Shown here piece by piece: positions 16,423-23,341 of a stretch of 23,341 nucleotides of DNA. The stretch lies in contig QIJG01000315.1 of the NCBI GenBank assembly GCA_003232715.1, positions 1-23,341 on the forward strand, in the 5' to 3' direction. The notes beneath the pieces were generated by a model that made no database searches, was not told the DNA's origin, and saw only the letters and a program-made list of their open reading frames with translations. Source of the DNA: Nitrospirota bacterium (GTDB lineage Bacteria; Nitrospirota; Thermodesulfovibrionia; Thermodesulfovibrionales; JdFR-85). Made by a program: the position numbers and the translations under genes. Numbering within the stretch: position 1 is the first letter of the stretch; every line of letters starts with the position of its first letter.

Positions 16423-17469
16423 TTAACATATCCGTGGTAGCTGCTCGCCATGGAGCATATCTACAATCCTGGTTCCTCCGATCAGGGTTTTAAGTAAGAC
16501 AGTCCTTTCAGGCCCTCCCGTTACCCTTCCAATTACTGCTGAGTTTTTGCCGAGAGGGTCTTTCTTCATTACATCTAATAAAGATTTTGCCACATTTTTG
16601 CCTGCAAAAGCAACAAGTATACCCTCGTTTGCTACATACAGGGGATCTATTCCCAGTAACTCACAGGCCCCCCTGACCCGGGCGGTCAGAGGAATTTTTT
16701 CCTCATCTATCTCTATACACGCACCTGCCTCAAGGGCTATCTCTTTAAGGGTTGTTGCAAGCCCACCCCGGGTTGGGTCCCTCATGGCATGAATTTCAGG
16801 GGTATGTGAAAGCATGATATCCACCAATTCGTTTAAGGCTGCCGTATCACTCAGGACGGGCGGGTCAAAGGTAAGACCATTGCGTTCAGCCATAACCGCC
16901 ACACCGTGATTGCCGACAGGTCCACTCAGAATTATCACATCGCCGGGTATAACATTTTTAGGTGAGAGGCGTGTCCCTTTGCGTACCAACCCGATACCTG
17001 AGGTGTTGATAAATATTCCGTCACCTTTTCCTTTGTTAACCACCTTTGTGTCTCCGGTAACGATCCTGACACCTGCCGCCTCTGATGCCTTCTTTATAGA
17101 GCCGAGTATGCCTATGAGTGAATCCATGGGAAGGCCTTCCTCAATAATCAGGCTCAGGGACAGACAGAGCGTGGAAGCCCCTGTCATGGAGATGTCATTT
17201 ATGGTGCCGTTGACGGACAGGGAGCCGATGTCTCCGCCCGGAAAGAAAAGCGGTGAGACAACGTAGCTGTCTGTAGTAAAAACGAGCCTTCCGTTCAATG
17301 TTTCCGTATCCGCGTCTTTTATCTCTAAGGGGACTACGGCGGAGTCATTGAAGTCTTCTATCCCGATGAGCGGACCGAGCACATCCCGTATCAGGGCATG
17401 CATTGCCTTGCCGCCACTGCCATGGGCAAGGAGAATCTTCTCATTCCCGTCGCTTTGGTCAATAATCAT
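16423..17469 (-). CDS. hypE: Hydrogenase maturation protein HypE
   Basis: HypE receives a carbamoyl group from HypF on its C-terminal cysteine and dehydrates it with ATP to a thiocyanate, the source of the cyanide ligands of [NiFe]-hydrogenase. The 348-residue protein ends LPRIC, so acceptor Cys348 is the last residue as required. Other visible motifs are ILLAHGSGGKAMHALI, the ATP-binding FTTDSYVVSPLFFPGGDIG with SLSVNGTINDISMTGA, RIVTGDTKVV and HAMRDPTRGGLATTLKEIA. It opens the minus-strand operon. None of the other hyp genes or hydrogenase subunits lies in the window, so they must be elsewhere. The ATG is preceded by only a weak AAG-type site. Confidence 0.95.
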   Translation of the reverse strand: MIIDQSDGNEKILLAHGSGGKAMHALIRDVLGPLIGIEDFNDSAVVPLEIKDADTETLNGRLVFTTDSYVVSPLFFPGGDIGSLSVNGTINDISMTGASTLCLSLSLIIEEGLPMDSLIGILGSIKKASEAAGVRIVTGDTKVVNKGKGDGIFINTSGIGLVRKGTRLSPKNVIPGDVIILSGPVGNHGVAVMAERNGLTFDPPVLSDTAALNELVDIMLSHTPEIHAMRDPTRGGLATTLKEIALEAGACIEIDEEKIPLTARVRGACELLGIDPLYVANEGILVAFAGKNVAKSLLDVMKKDPLGKNSAVIGRVTGGPERTVLLKTLIGGTRIVDMLHGEQLPRIC

Positions 17470-17514
17470 AATCTTCAGTTCTTTTCCAGCGATTCATGGT
17501 GAAAATCAGTGCAG

Positions 17515-17592
17515 GATTACTTCATCGCTAACGATCCTCGCAATGATATTGCGAAAACCTTTTCTGTCATTGCCAGTGAAACGAAGCAATCT
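17515..17592. repeat. Imperfect palindromic dispersed element (tcattgcgag type)
   Basis: Between copA and hypE the left arm 17515-17548 contains GCTAACGATCCTCGCAATGA and the right arm 17565-17592 contains GTCATTGCCAGTGAAACGAA. They are imperfect reverse complements, and both resemble the short repeat 'tcattgcgag...gcgaagcaatc' that is scattered through many bacterial genomes. It could form a cruciform or an RNA hairpin at the end of the copA transcript. A single copy is visible here, so repetition elsewhere is presumed. Confidence 0.65.
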
Positions 17593-17647
17593 CAAAGCGT
17601 TATAAGTTTGCCGTGAATTGCCGGTTCTTTTCCCTTTTAGTTGTTTT

Positions 17648-20050
17648 TTAGAGTCTCTTCTTTCTCAGTCTCAGGGAATTACTCACTACAGAGACAGAAC
17701 TGAAGGCCATGGCTGCAGAGGCAAATACCGGGTCCAGCAGCGGCCCTCCAAAGACGTAAAGAATCCCTGCTGCAATCGGGATCCCGACAATGTTGTAAAA
17801 GAATGCCCAGAAGAGGTTCTGTTTTATTGTCCTGAGGGTGAGTTTGCTCAGCTTAATGGCCTCAACCACGCTTCTCGGGTCTCCCTTTATAAGGGTTATA
17901 TCTGATGCCTCCATTGCAATATCAGTCCCCGTGCCGATAGCTATACCCACATGTGCCTCTGTAAGGGCAGGTGCATCATTAATACCGTCGCCTACCATGG
18001 CAACTATCTTTCCCTCTCCCTTCAGCTTTTTCACAACCGCAACCTTTCCTTCAGGCAAAACCCCTGCAAAGAACCTGTCAATACCTACCATCTCAGCAAT
18101 ACGGGCGGCTGTCCGCTCATTATCTCCTGTCAGCATGACAACCTCGATTCCCATCTTCTTTAGTTCTGAGATGGCCTCGATAGAACCCTCTTTTGTTGAA
18201 TCAGCTATCCCAAAAACACCCTTCACCTCATTATTGACTGATATAAGAACCGCTGTCTTTCCCTCTGAGGTGAGTTTTTCAACAGTCTCTGACAATGGTG
18301 TCAGATCAATCCCCTTTTTCTCAAGTAATGTGACATTTCCGATAAAGACATCGTCGGTGCCAATCCTTGCACGTATTCCACCCCCGGGGATTGCCATGAA
18401 ATCCTCGGGTTCGCTTAAATCGAGTCCAAGTTCTTTAGCCTTCCTGACAATGGCTTCAGCAAGGGGATGTTCCGAGACCTTCTCCGCTGATGCTGATAAT
18501 TGTAAAAGGGTATTTCTATCGAAGCTATCCGTACCTATTATATCAGTCAGTTCCGGTTCTCCTTTTGTGATAGTGCCAGTCTTGTCCATAATAGTGGTCT
18601 GTATCTTGTGGGCTGTCTCCAGGGCCTCGGCGTTCCTGATAAGGATGCCCCTTTCCGCTCCCTTTCCAGTCCCCACCATTATTGCAGTAGGTGTGGCAAG
18701 CCCGAGGGCACAGGGGCAGGCAATAATCAGGACACCAATGAAGTTCATCAGTGCCATTGTAAAGGCTGGTTTAGGGCCGAGGAAATACCAGAGCACAAAA
18801 GTGAAGGTTGCTATTATGATTACAGCAGGTACAAATATGGAGGCAATCCTGTCGGCAAGCCTCTGTATAGGTGCCTTGCTTCCCTGTGCCTCCTCCACCA
18901 GACGGATTATCTGCGCCAGCGCTGTATCCCTGCCGATCCTGCTTGCCTTTAGTTTGAAACTGCCGACTTTGTTGATAGTTCCACCAAAGGCCGTGTCACC
19001 TGCGGTTTTTTCAACAGGAAGGCTCTCGCCGGTCAGCATGGATTCGTCAATTGATGAGTAACCGTCTATCACAATCCCGTCCACAGGTATCCTTTCGCCA
19101 GGCCGTACAATAACTGTATCACCCACCGCTACATCTTCTATCGGTATCTCAGCCTCACTCCCGTCTCGCACCACCCTTGCCGTTTTTGCCTGAAGCCCAA
19201 CGAGTTTTCTCATGGCCTCGGAAGTTTTTCCCTTTGCCTTTGCCTCAAGGAGACGCCCCAGGAGTATAAGAGCGATTATTATTGCTGAGGTATCAAAATA
19301 AATATGTACCTTTAGCCCGCCACTCTCAAATATTCCGGGGAAGAAAGTTGCTGTTACGCTATAGAAGTAAGCTGCAGATGTGCCCATGGTAATAAGGGTG
19401 TTCATATTTGTTGAGAGATGCTTGATAGCTACCCATGCCCCTTTGTAAAACCGCATACCTGTCCAGAACTGTACTACAGTGGCAAGAAGGAAGAGGGTAT
19501 ACCAGTTTGACAGAAGGGGTATGCTGGTAAAGCTTCCGAGAAGAATCAGGGCTGAGATGACGGCACTGACCCTGAACTTTAACAGAAGGTTCCTGTATTC
19601 CTTTTCCCGGCTCTCTTTTTCCCTGTCTATGAATTCTTCCGTTATTGCCTCTGCCTCATATCCCTGTGCCTTTACTGCCTTCTTAAACTCCTCAAAGCCG
19701 GTGAGTGTCGGGATATACTCTACCACTGCCTTCTCGGATGCTATGTTGACATAGGCACTCACCACACCATAAAGTCCCTTTAATGCTCGCTCAACTGTTG
19801 CCACACATGAGGCGCAGGTCATTCCTTTAACTATGAACTCCAACTTCGAAGTTACGATATCATAGCCCTCCGACTTAATGGCCTGAATAAGACTTTCAAT
19901 AGAAATGTTATCGCTTGTTTTAACTATTGCCTTTTCAGAGGCAAAATTTACTGACACATCAGTGACCCCTTCAACCTTGCTCAGGGCCTTTTCAACTGCC
20001 TTTACACATGAGGCGCAAGTCATTCCCTTTACAGGTAAGGTTATTCGCAT
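17648..20050 (-). CDS. copA: Copper-exporting P1B-type ATPase
   Basis: This 800-residue inner-membrane copper(I) pump is complete. Two N-terminal heavy-metal-associated domains each carry GMTCASC (9-15 and 76-82). Eight transmembrane segments follow, with the transport motif CPC at 445-447. The actuator motif TGES is at 340-343, the phosphorylated Asp489 is in DKTGT, SEHPL is at 526-530 and the hinge GDGINDAP at 687-694. The sixth to eighth helices retain YN and MAFSSVSVVSNS. The ATG has AAGGAAGG eight bases upstream. Family knowledge: the CPC, TGES and YN/MSS set defines the Cu(I) exporters (P1B-1). Copper chaperone and regulator genes are absent. The gene is divergent from a ferredoxin across 294 nt. 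Downstream lie a palindromic repeat and then hypE. Confidence 0.95.
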   Translation of the reverse strand: MRITLPVKGMTCASCVKAVEKALSKVEGVTDVSVNFASEKAIVKTSDNISIESLIQAIKSEGYDIVTSKLEFIVKGMTCASCVATVERALKGLYGVVSAYVNIASEKAVVEYIPTLTGFEEFKKAVKAQGYEAEAITEEFIDREKESREKEYRNLLLKFRVSAVISALILLGSFTSIPLLSNWYTLFLLATVVQFWTGMRFYKGAWVAIKHLSTNMNTLITMGTSAAYFYSVTATFFPGIFESGGLKVHIYFDTSAIIIALILLGRLLEAKAKGKTSEAMRKLVGLQAKTARVVRDGSEAEIPIEDVAVGDTVIVRPGERIPVDGIVIDGYSSIDESMLTGESLPVEKTAGDTAFGGTINKVGSFKLKASRIGRDTALAQIIRLVEEAQGSKAPIQRLADRIASIFVPAVIIIATFTFVLWYFLGPKPAFTMALMNFIGVLIIACPCALGLATPTAIMVGTGKGAERGILIRNAEALETAHKIQTTIMDKTGTITKGEPELTDIIGTDSFDRNTLLQLSASAEKVSEHPLAEAIVRKAKELGLDLSEPEDFMAIPGGGIRARIGTDDVFIGNVTLLEKKGIDLTPLSETVEKLTSEGKTAVLISVNNEVKGVFGIADSTKEGSIEAISELKKMGIEVVMLTGDNERTAARIAEMVGIDRFFAGVLPEGKVAVVKKLKGEGKIVAMVGDGINDAPALTEAHVGIAIGTGTDIAMEASDITLIKGDPRSVVEAIKLSKLTLRTIKQNLFWAFFYNIVGIPIAAGILYVFGGPLLDPVFASAAMAFSSVSVVSNSLRLRKKRL

Positions 20051-20238
20051 TTAAGCTGCCTTCCTTATGGATTCATTGTCTTTCATTTAATTTATTATTT
20101 GAAATATTATACTATTATTCTATATTGTATTATATACTGTAGATGATGAAGAAATTATGAAAAGGCAGAGCGAATGAATAACATTTATACCGAATTACGC
20201 AAGGGTACCAATATTTGTATGCTCACCGAGCTCCTCGC

Positions 20239-20315
20239 GTAAGTTTGAGACGGAATGCCGGTTTCCTGCATTTGCAGTTTTCTGTATGGAGCATGAACTT
20301 ACCTGCATGGCAGGT
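20239..20315 (+). ncRNA. Structured leader before the ferredoxin gene
   Basis: Three inverted repeats lie in the 294-nt gap: GTAAGTT (20239-20245) with AACTTAC (20296-20302), CTGCA-TT-TGCAG (20266-20277) inside it, and ACCTGC-ATG-GCAGGT (20301-20315) at the end. The third overlaps the first by two bases, so the two could compete. It ends 29 nt before the ferredoxin ATG. It matches no riboswitch class I know; chance pairing is possible. The remainder of the gap (20051-20238) is AT-rich near copA and holds TATAAT-like copies on the minus strand. Confidence 0.35.
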
Positions 20316-20344
20316 GGATATCTTTAAAAAGGAGGTTATTTATT

Positions 20345-20533
20345 ATGGCAAAACCTGTAATTGATTGGGATCTCTGCGAGGGATGCGAGTCATGTGTGGC
20401 AATATGCCCTGATGTCTTTGAGATGCAGGATGATGGCAAGGCTCATGTTAAGAATCCTGATGCCTGTGATACCTGTGACTGTCAGGAGGCAGCTGAGGTC
20501 TGTCCGACTGAAGCTATTAAAATGGAAGATTAG
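20345..20533 (+). CDS. Small [4Fe-4S] ferredoxin
   Basis: This 62-residue soluble electron carrier has the cluster motif CEGCESCVAICP (Cys11, Cys14, Cys17, Cys21) and a distant VCPTEAI with Cys53. The second motif is CDTCDC (Cys41, Cys44, Cys46), not CxxCxxC, so a full second cluster is unlikely. The pattern matches monocluster ferredoxins of sulfate reducers and Thermotoga, where one [4Fe-4S] is held by the first three Cys and the last CP, and two further Cys can form a disulfide. AAAAAGGAGG lies nine bases before ATG. It is followed by a strong GC hairpin. Its redox partner is unknown. Confidence 0.9.
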   Translation: MAKPVIDWDLCEGCESCVAICPDVFEMQDDGKAHVKNPDACDTCDCQEAAEVCPTEAIKMED

Positions 20534-20534
20534 A

Positions 20535-20569
20535 GAAAGGCGGGGAGGGCATTTATCCCTCCCCCTTTC
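20535..20569 (+). terminator. GC-rich hairpin terminator after the ferredoxin
   Basis: GGGGAGGG (20542-20549) pairs with CCCTCCCC (20557-20564) around a 7-nt AT-rich loop, with a partial AAAG/CTTT lower stem. It starts just after the ferredoxin stop. A T-run follows only at 20581-20586, so termination efficiency is uncertain. It also lies at the end of the convergent Lys-rich gene. Confidence 0.65.
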
Positions 20570-20584
20570 CTGATATTCTGTTTT

Positions 20585-21013
20585 TTATGCTTTTTTAGAA
20601 CGTTTTCCGGAAACGGCTTTTCCTGTCGGTTTTTTAGCAGTTACTTTTTTTGTAGCCTTTCTAACGGTCTTCTTTCCCGGTTTGGCTCTCCTGGTCATTT
20701 TTTTTACTGCCTTGGCTTCAATCTTTTCGATCTGACCCTCTATCTTTTTAATCTTTTCAACTATAGCGTTAACTTTTTCATTGGTCATAGGGTTCTTTCG
20801 CTTATCAGAGGCGACTTCGTAAACCCTTCCGCCAAGGTCTGTCAGGTAAACCTGAATCTTCTGCTTTAGTTCAAATACCTTTACCTTTTTCTTAACGTCG
20901 TCAGATAAAGTTCCCGCCCTTTTCCTGATAACGGTTGTTCCTTCCTTGAAGGCGTGTAGTCCCTCATCCAGGCCTTTCTTAATGTCTTTTTTCAGCTTAT
21001 CCCAAAAAGCCAT
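20585..21013 (-). CDS. Small coiled-coil protein with histone H1-like basic tail
   Basis: This 142-residue protein is strongly basic. Residues 1-105 are predicted helical, with LKKDIKKGLDEGLHAFKEG, then VFELKQKIQVYLTDLGGRVYEVA and a coiled-coil stretch (VEKIKKIEGQIEKIEAKAVKK). The last 38 residues are rich in Lys, Ala, Thr, Arg and Pro (RRAKPGKKTVRKATKK), resembling bacterial histone H1-like tails. There is no signal peptide. The ordered part resembles a small conserved family with 'LGGRVYE' and no known function; the tail suggests nucleic-acid or polyanion binding. AAGGAGG lies close before the ATG, and a near-consensus promoter precedes it. It diverges from the ATP synthase operon. Confidence 0.75.
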   Translation of the reverse strand: MAFWDKLKKDIKKGLDEGLHAFKEGTTVIRKRAGTLSDDVKKKVKVFELKQKIQVYLTDLGGRVYEVASDKRKNPMTNEKVNAIVEKIKKIEGQIEKIEAKAVKKMTRRAKPGKKTVRKATKKVTAKKPTGKAVSGKRSKKA

Positions 21014-21064
21014 AAGTCCTCCTTACCATAATTTTTTTTGTAAAAAACATGCCCTGCTTATAGC

Positions 21065-21092
21065 ATTATAGCATATTGCAGGAGGAGGTCAA
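21065..21092 (-). promoter_or_regulatory. Near-consensus promoter for the Lys-rich protein gene
   Basis: On the minus strand TTGACC (21092-21087) and TATAAT (21070-21065) are separated by 16 bp, 52 nt before the start codon. Confidence 0.75.
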
Positions 21093-21137
21093 TTTAAAAA
21101 ACTTTTGATTCTATAAGAATTTTTTTTCCCCGCATTC

Positions 21138-21165
21138 TTGACAAAGGACAAATATCTGTGATAAA
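21138..21165 (+). promoter_or_regulatory. Promoter for the ATP synthase operon
   Basis: A perfect TTGACA (21138-21143) and GATAAA (21160-21165) are separated by 16 bp, and the -10 is preceded by TGT (extended form). It lies 69 nt before atpF' and 45 bp from the divergent promoter. The AT-rich leader up to 21233 shows no other signal. Confidence 0.68.
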
Positions 21166-21233
21166 GTTCACCACAATTTCACATAATCTATTATATAAAA
21201 ATAAAACTTATAATCCCTAATTAAGGTGAGAAG

Positions 21234-21659
21234 ATGCTTGAATTAAACAAATGGTTTTTTGTCCAGTTAGCCAATTTTCTTATTTTATTGGTTCTGCTGA
21301 ATATTCTGCTTTTCAGACCACTCCTCAATCTCTTCAAAGAGCGAAAGGAAAACATAGACGGTGCCATTGAGGAGGCGAAGAGTCTTACTGAGAAGAAAGA
21401 TGAGGGACTATCCAGGTTTAATAAGGAGCTATTTGATGCAAGAGAGAAGGCAAAGGATTTCTATAACACCCTGAGACAGGAAGGTCTCCTGAAACAGAAA
21501 GAGATAGTTGCACAGGCCCAGGAGGTAGCCTTGAAAGAGATAGAGGTGGCTCAGGCTGAGATAAGAAGAGAGACTGAAAAAGTCCGCAAGCTCCTTGGTG
21601 ATGATGTGAGAAGATTCTCGGAAGAGATTGTTGAAAAGCTCGTTGAAGTAGAAGTATAA
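21234..21659 (+). CDS. atpF': ATP synthase F0 subunit b'
   Basis: This 141-residue peripheral-stalk subunit has a single N-terminal membrane helix (FFVQLANFLILLVLLNILLF) followed by the conserved RPLLNLFKERKENIDGAIEEA and a long charged coiled coil to the end. Together with the next gene it forms a b'/b pair, as in organisms with two different b-type genes (cyanobacteria, many Deltaproteobacteria and Nitrospirota). b and b' form the right-handed stator coil that links F0 to the alpha/delta head. AAGGTGAG precedes the ATG. It is the first gene of the operon, directly after the promoter; the a, c and i genes are not next to it, so they are probably in another cluster. Confidence 0.9.
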   Translation: MLELNKWFFVQLANFLILLVLLNILLFRPLLNLFKERKENIDGAIEEAKSLTEKKDEGLSRFNKELFDAREKAKDFYNTLRQEGLLKQKEIVAQAQEVALKEIEVAQAEIRRETEKVRKLLGDDVRRFSEEIVEKLVEVEV

Positions 21660-21704
21660 ATATAAAAATTTTTATTAAATTAATAATGAGGTATAAATAA
21701 AAAA

Positions 21705-22319
21705 ATGAGTAATAAAGAGAATCAAAAATCAAAAATCAAAAATCAAAAGTCTGTTTCACCCTTTTTCTGCTTTGTTGTGGTTCTTATCCTTTCGCTCTCT
21801 CATGCAGCAGCAGTATTTGCTATGGGGAGGGGAGGTGAGGGTGGTAGCGACTGGAAGGGTTGGCTCTGGAAGATAGTCAACTTTGCCATCCTTATATTTA
21901 TACTTGTGAAATACCTTGCAAAACCGATGAAGGAGTATTTCAGACAAAGGACTGAATTGATAGAGAAGTCGCTGACCGAGGCAAGAGAAGCAAAGGGATT
22001 GGCACAGAAGGCCCTTAAGGAAGTAGAAGAAAAGTTGAAATTTAAAGATCAGGAGATAGAGAGGATAGTTGATTCTGCAAAACAGTCCGGCCAGGCGGAG
22101 CATGATAATCTGATCGAGCAGGGCAAAGATATGAGTGAGAAGATAAGACAGCAGGCCAGGGCGAATATTGAGATGGAACTGAAGAATGCCAAGGCAGCTC
22201 TGAGGGCAGAGGCTTCAGGGCTGGCGCTGAAATTGGCGGAAAAGAGGCTTAGAGAAAGGCTCACGGAAGAAGATCAGATGAGGCTCCTTGAAGAGTCTTT
22301 TAAGAGATTAGAGGGTTAG
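21705..22319 (+). CDS. atpF: ATP synthase F0 subunit b, with N-terminal signal-like segment
   Basis: This 204-residue stator subunit has the usual membrane helix (WKIVNFAILIFILVKYLAK) and the conserved PMKEYFRQRTELIEKSL, then a long coiled coil ending in LAEKRLRERLTEED. It has an extra 39-residue N-terminus: a basic part, then a hydrophobic segment ending HAAAVFA, like a signal peptide. Some related b subunits have such a segment. The basic part is encoded by a 4 x ATCAAAA repeat, and the only SD-like sequence (GAGG) lies 13 nt before ATG, farther than normal. GTG 21777 and ATG 21822 are in-frame alternatives. It ends one base before atpH. Confidence 0.88.
   Translation: MSNKENQKSKIKNQKSVSPFFCFVVVLILSLSHAAAVFAMGRGGEGGSDWKGWLWKIVNFAILIFILVKYLAKPMKEYFRQRTELIEKSLTEAREAKGLAQKALKEVEEKLKFKDQEIERIVDSAKQSGQAEHDNLIEQGKDMSEKIRQQARANIEMELKNAKAALRAEASGLALKLAEKRLRERLTEEDQMRLLEESFKRLEG
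21721..21748 (+). repeat. Four-copy ATCAAAA heptanucleotide tandem repeat in atpF
   Basis: Four exact 7-nt units (21721-21748) lie within codons 6-15 of atpF. As 7 is not a multiple of three, gain or loss of one unit would shift the reading frame. Confidence 0.9.
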
Positions 22320-22320
22320 A

Positions 22321-22866
22321 ATGTCAGGTAAAGAGAAGAAATCTGCAAAAAAATATGCAAGGATGTTTTTTAATACTACAGGTCTGGATATGGCTGAGAG
22401 GGCCATTACCGAGTTGAATGTTATAAATGACCTGATGGGCGGAAGCAAGGAAATAAAGAATTTTTTTCTGAGTCCCCTTTTTGGAGAGGAAGAGAGACTG
22501 AAGACGATCGAGGGTCTTTCTGAAAAACTTGGATTCTCTGAGGAGACAAGGAAGTTTCTTGTCTTTATCTCACAGCACAAGGCGGTGTCGGCCCTTCCGG
22601 ATATTATCAGGTATTTTGTGGATATTTATTTTGAGAAAAAGAAAAAGGCGAAGGCCACTGTTATCACACCGTTTAAGTTTAACGGGAAGTATGAGGACAG
22701 ACTTGTAGCATCCCTCCGGAAACTTACAGGCAGGGATGTTGATATTGAGTATCTTTATGATCCTGAATTGCTTGGCGGTATTGTAGTGAAGGTTGGCAGT
22801 ACGATGTACGATAGTAGTCTGAAGGGTCAGCTCAGGCTATTAAGAGAAGAGCTAATAAAGGGGTGA
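22321..22866 (+). CDS. atpH: ATP synthase F1 subunit delta
   Basis: Delta joins the stator b/b' to the alpha subunits of the F1 head (OSCP homologue). The 181-residue protein has the family N-terminus KSAKKYARMFFNTT, the helical bundle with KNFFLSPLFGEEERLKTIEG and FLVFISQHKAVSALPDIIRYF, and the C-terminal signature DPELLGGIVVKVGSTMYDSSLKGQLRLL. The ATG is one base after the atpF stop and the stop is one base before atpA, showing tight translational linkage. No abnormalities are seen. Confidence 0.93.
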   Translation: MSGKEKKSAKKYARMFFNTTGLDMAERAITELNVINDLMGGSKEIKNFFLSPLFGEEERLKTIEGLSEKLGFSEETRKFLVFISQHKAVSALPDIIRYFVDIYFEKKKKAKATVITPFKFNGKYEDRLVASLRKLTGRDVDIEYLYDPELLGGIVVKVGSTMYDSSLKGQLRLLREELIKG

Positions 22867-22867
22867 T

Positions 22868-23341
22868 ATGATGGAAATCAAGGTTGAAGAGATTAGCGAG
22901 CTGATAAAAAAGCAGATTAGCGACTTTGAGAAAAAGGTTGATGTCAGCGAGATCGGGACTGTCTTGAGTGTTGGTGACGGTATAGCCAGGGTTTATGGTC
23001 TGGAAAATGCCATGGCGAGTGTAATGTCTTTGGCATGGCTCTGAACCTCGAGGAAGACATGGTTGGTACGGTGCTTTTTGGTGAGGATACCCTCATTAAA
23101 GAAGGGGACATTGTAAAGCGTACCGGCAGGATCATGGAAGTTCCTGTTGGCGATGCAATGCTTGGCAGGGTTGTCAATGCCATCGGCCAGCCCATTGACG
23201 GCAAGGGACCAATTAATACAAAAGATACAAGGAAAGTCGACATTGTTGCTCCCGGCATAGTGGACAGACAGCCTGTTCGTGAGCCTTTGCAGACGGGTTT
23301 GAAGGCAATAGATGCAATGATTCCGATAGGCAGGGGTCAGA
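22868..23341 (+). pseudogene. atpA: ATP synthase F1 subunit alpha, 5' part, frame-disrupted and cut by window edge
   Basis: The alpha subunit shares the catalytic hexamer with beta. The first 50 residues read normally (MMEIKVEEISELIKKQI, then VGDGIARVYGLENAMA), but the frame then reaches TGA at 23042-23044. From 23023 a second frame continues the same protein: NVFGMALNLEEDMVGTVLFG, GRIMEVPVGDAMLGRVVNAI, VREPLQTGLKAIDAMIPIGR, to the window end. Between AMA and NVFGMAL known alpha subunits have eight codons (GELVEFPG-like); here there are five bases, AGTGT at 23018-23022, so about 19 nt are missing. The start is one of two tandem ATGs (22868, 22871) right after the atpH stop. An essential gene is unlikely to be broken, so a sequence or assembly error is as likely as a real lesion. 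The Walker A region lies beyond the window. Confidence 0.85.

Noticed and set aside
17838..19061. 407-codon open frame antisense to copA
   Set aside because: It lies wholly inside the conserved copA coding sequence, is Ser/Pro/Ile-rich low-complexity in translation, and has no ribosome-binding site or known domain; it is a shadow frame.

Overview
The window is bacterial chromosome with moderate GC and dense coding. It has no rRNA, tRNA, CRISPR array, insertion sequence or phage gene that I can see. The gene set is LL-diaminopimelate aminotransferase, LarC, HypE, a two-CW domain protein, a FecR-TPR-outer-membrane protein next to a class III cyclase, and an ATP synthase operon ordered b'-b-delta-alpha. 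It points to an anaerobic Gram-negative bacterium, most likely Nitrospirota (Thermodesulfovibrionia-like) or Desulfobacterota. That assignment is inference from gene content, not from a search.

Layout. Positions 1-4490 hold the 3' part of a nucleotide cyclase, a 1092-residue FecR/TPR/beta-barrel protein and a 73-residue Cys/Trp-tailed small protein, closed by a perfect 48-bp palindromic terminator. A lone two-CW protein follows. Positions 5281-6947 are dapL-folK, translationally coupled and driven from an extended -10 promoter. They converge on a minus-strand group (larC, a zinc-ribbon protein, hisH), and the hisH reading frame runs 205 nt antisense into folK. Positions 9319-12665 carry a soluble TPR protein and an ExeA-like AAA ATPase. 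Positions 17469 down to 12730 are a tight minus-strand operon: hypE, a conserved unknown, a SurA-like isomerase, thiD and radA. A copper ATPase (copA) lies upstream of it, separated by a palindromic dispersed repeat. A ferredoxin with a structured leader is divergent from copA. A histone-H1-tailed protein and the ATP synthase operon (atpF', atpF, atpH, atpA) diverge from adjacent promoters and run to the window end.

Functional themes are metal-cofactor chemistry (HypE for NiFe hydrogenase CN ligands, LarC for nickel-pincer nucleotide, CopA, ferredoxin), envelope biogenesis (SurA-like, FecR-TPR-barrel, ExeA), biosynthesis (lysine/peptidoglycan, folate, histidine, thiamine) and energy conservation.

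Three places suggest reading-frame damage or draft-quality sequence: atpA lacks about 19 nt and is frameshifted, the SurA-like gene appears to have a one-base shift in its signal peptide, and hisH lacks a stop at its normal end. The most interesting candidate for something undescribed is the cyclase / FecR-TPR-barrel / Cys-Trp small-protein group at the left end.
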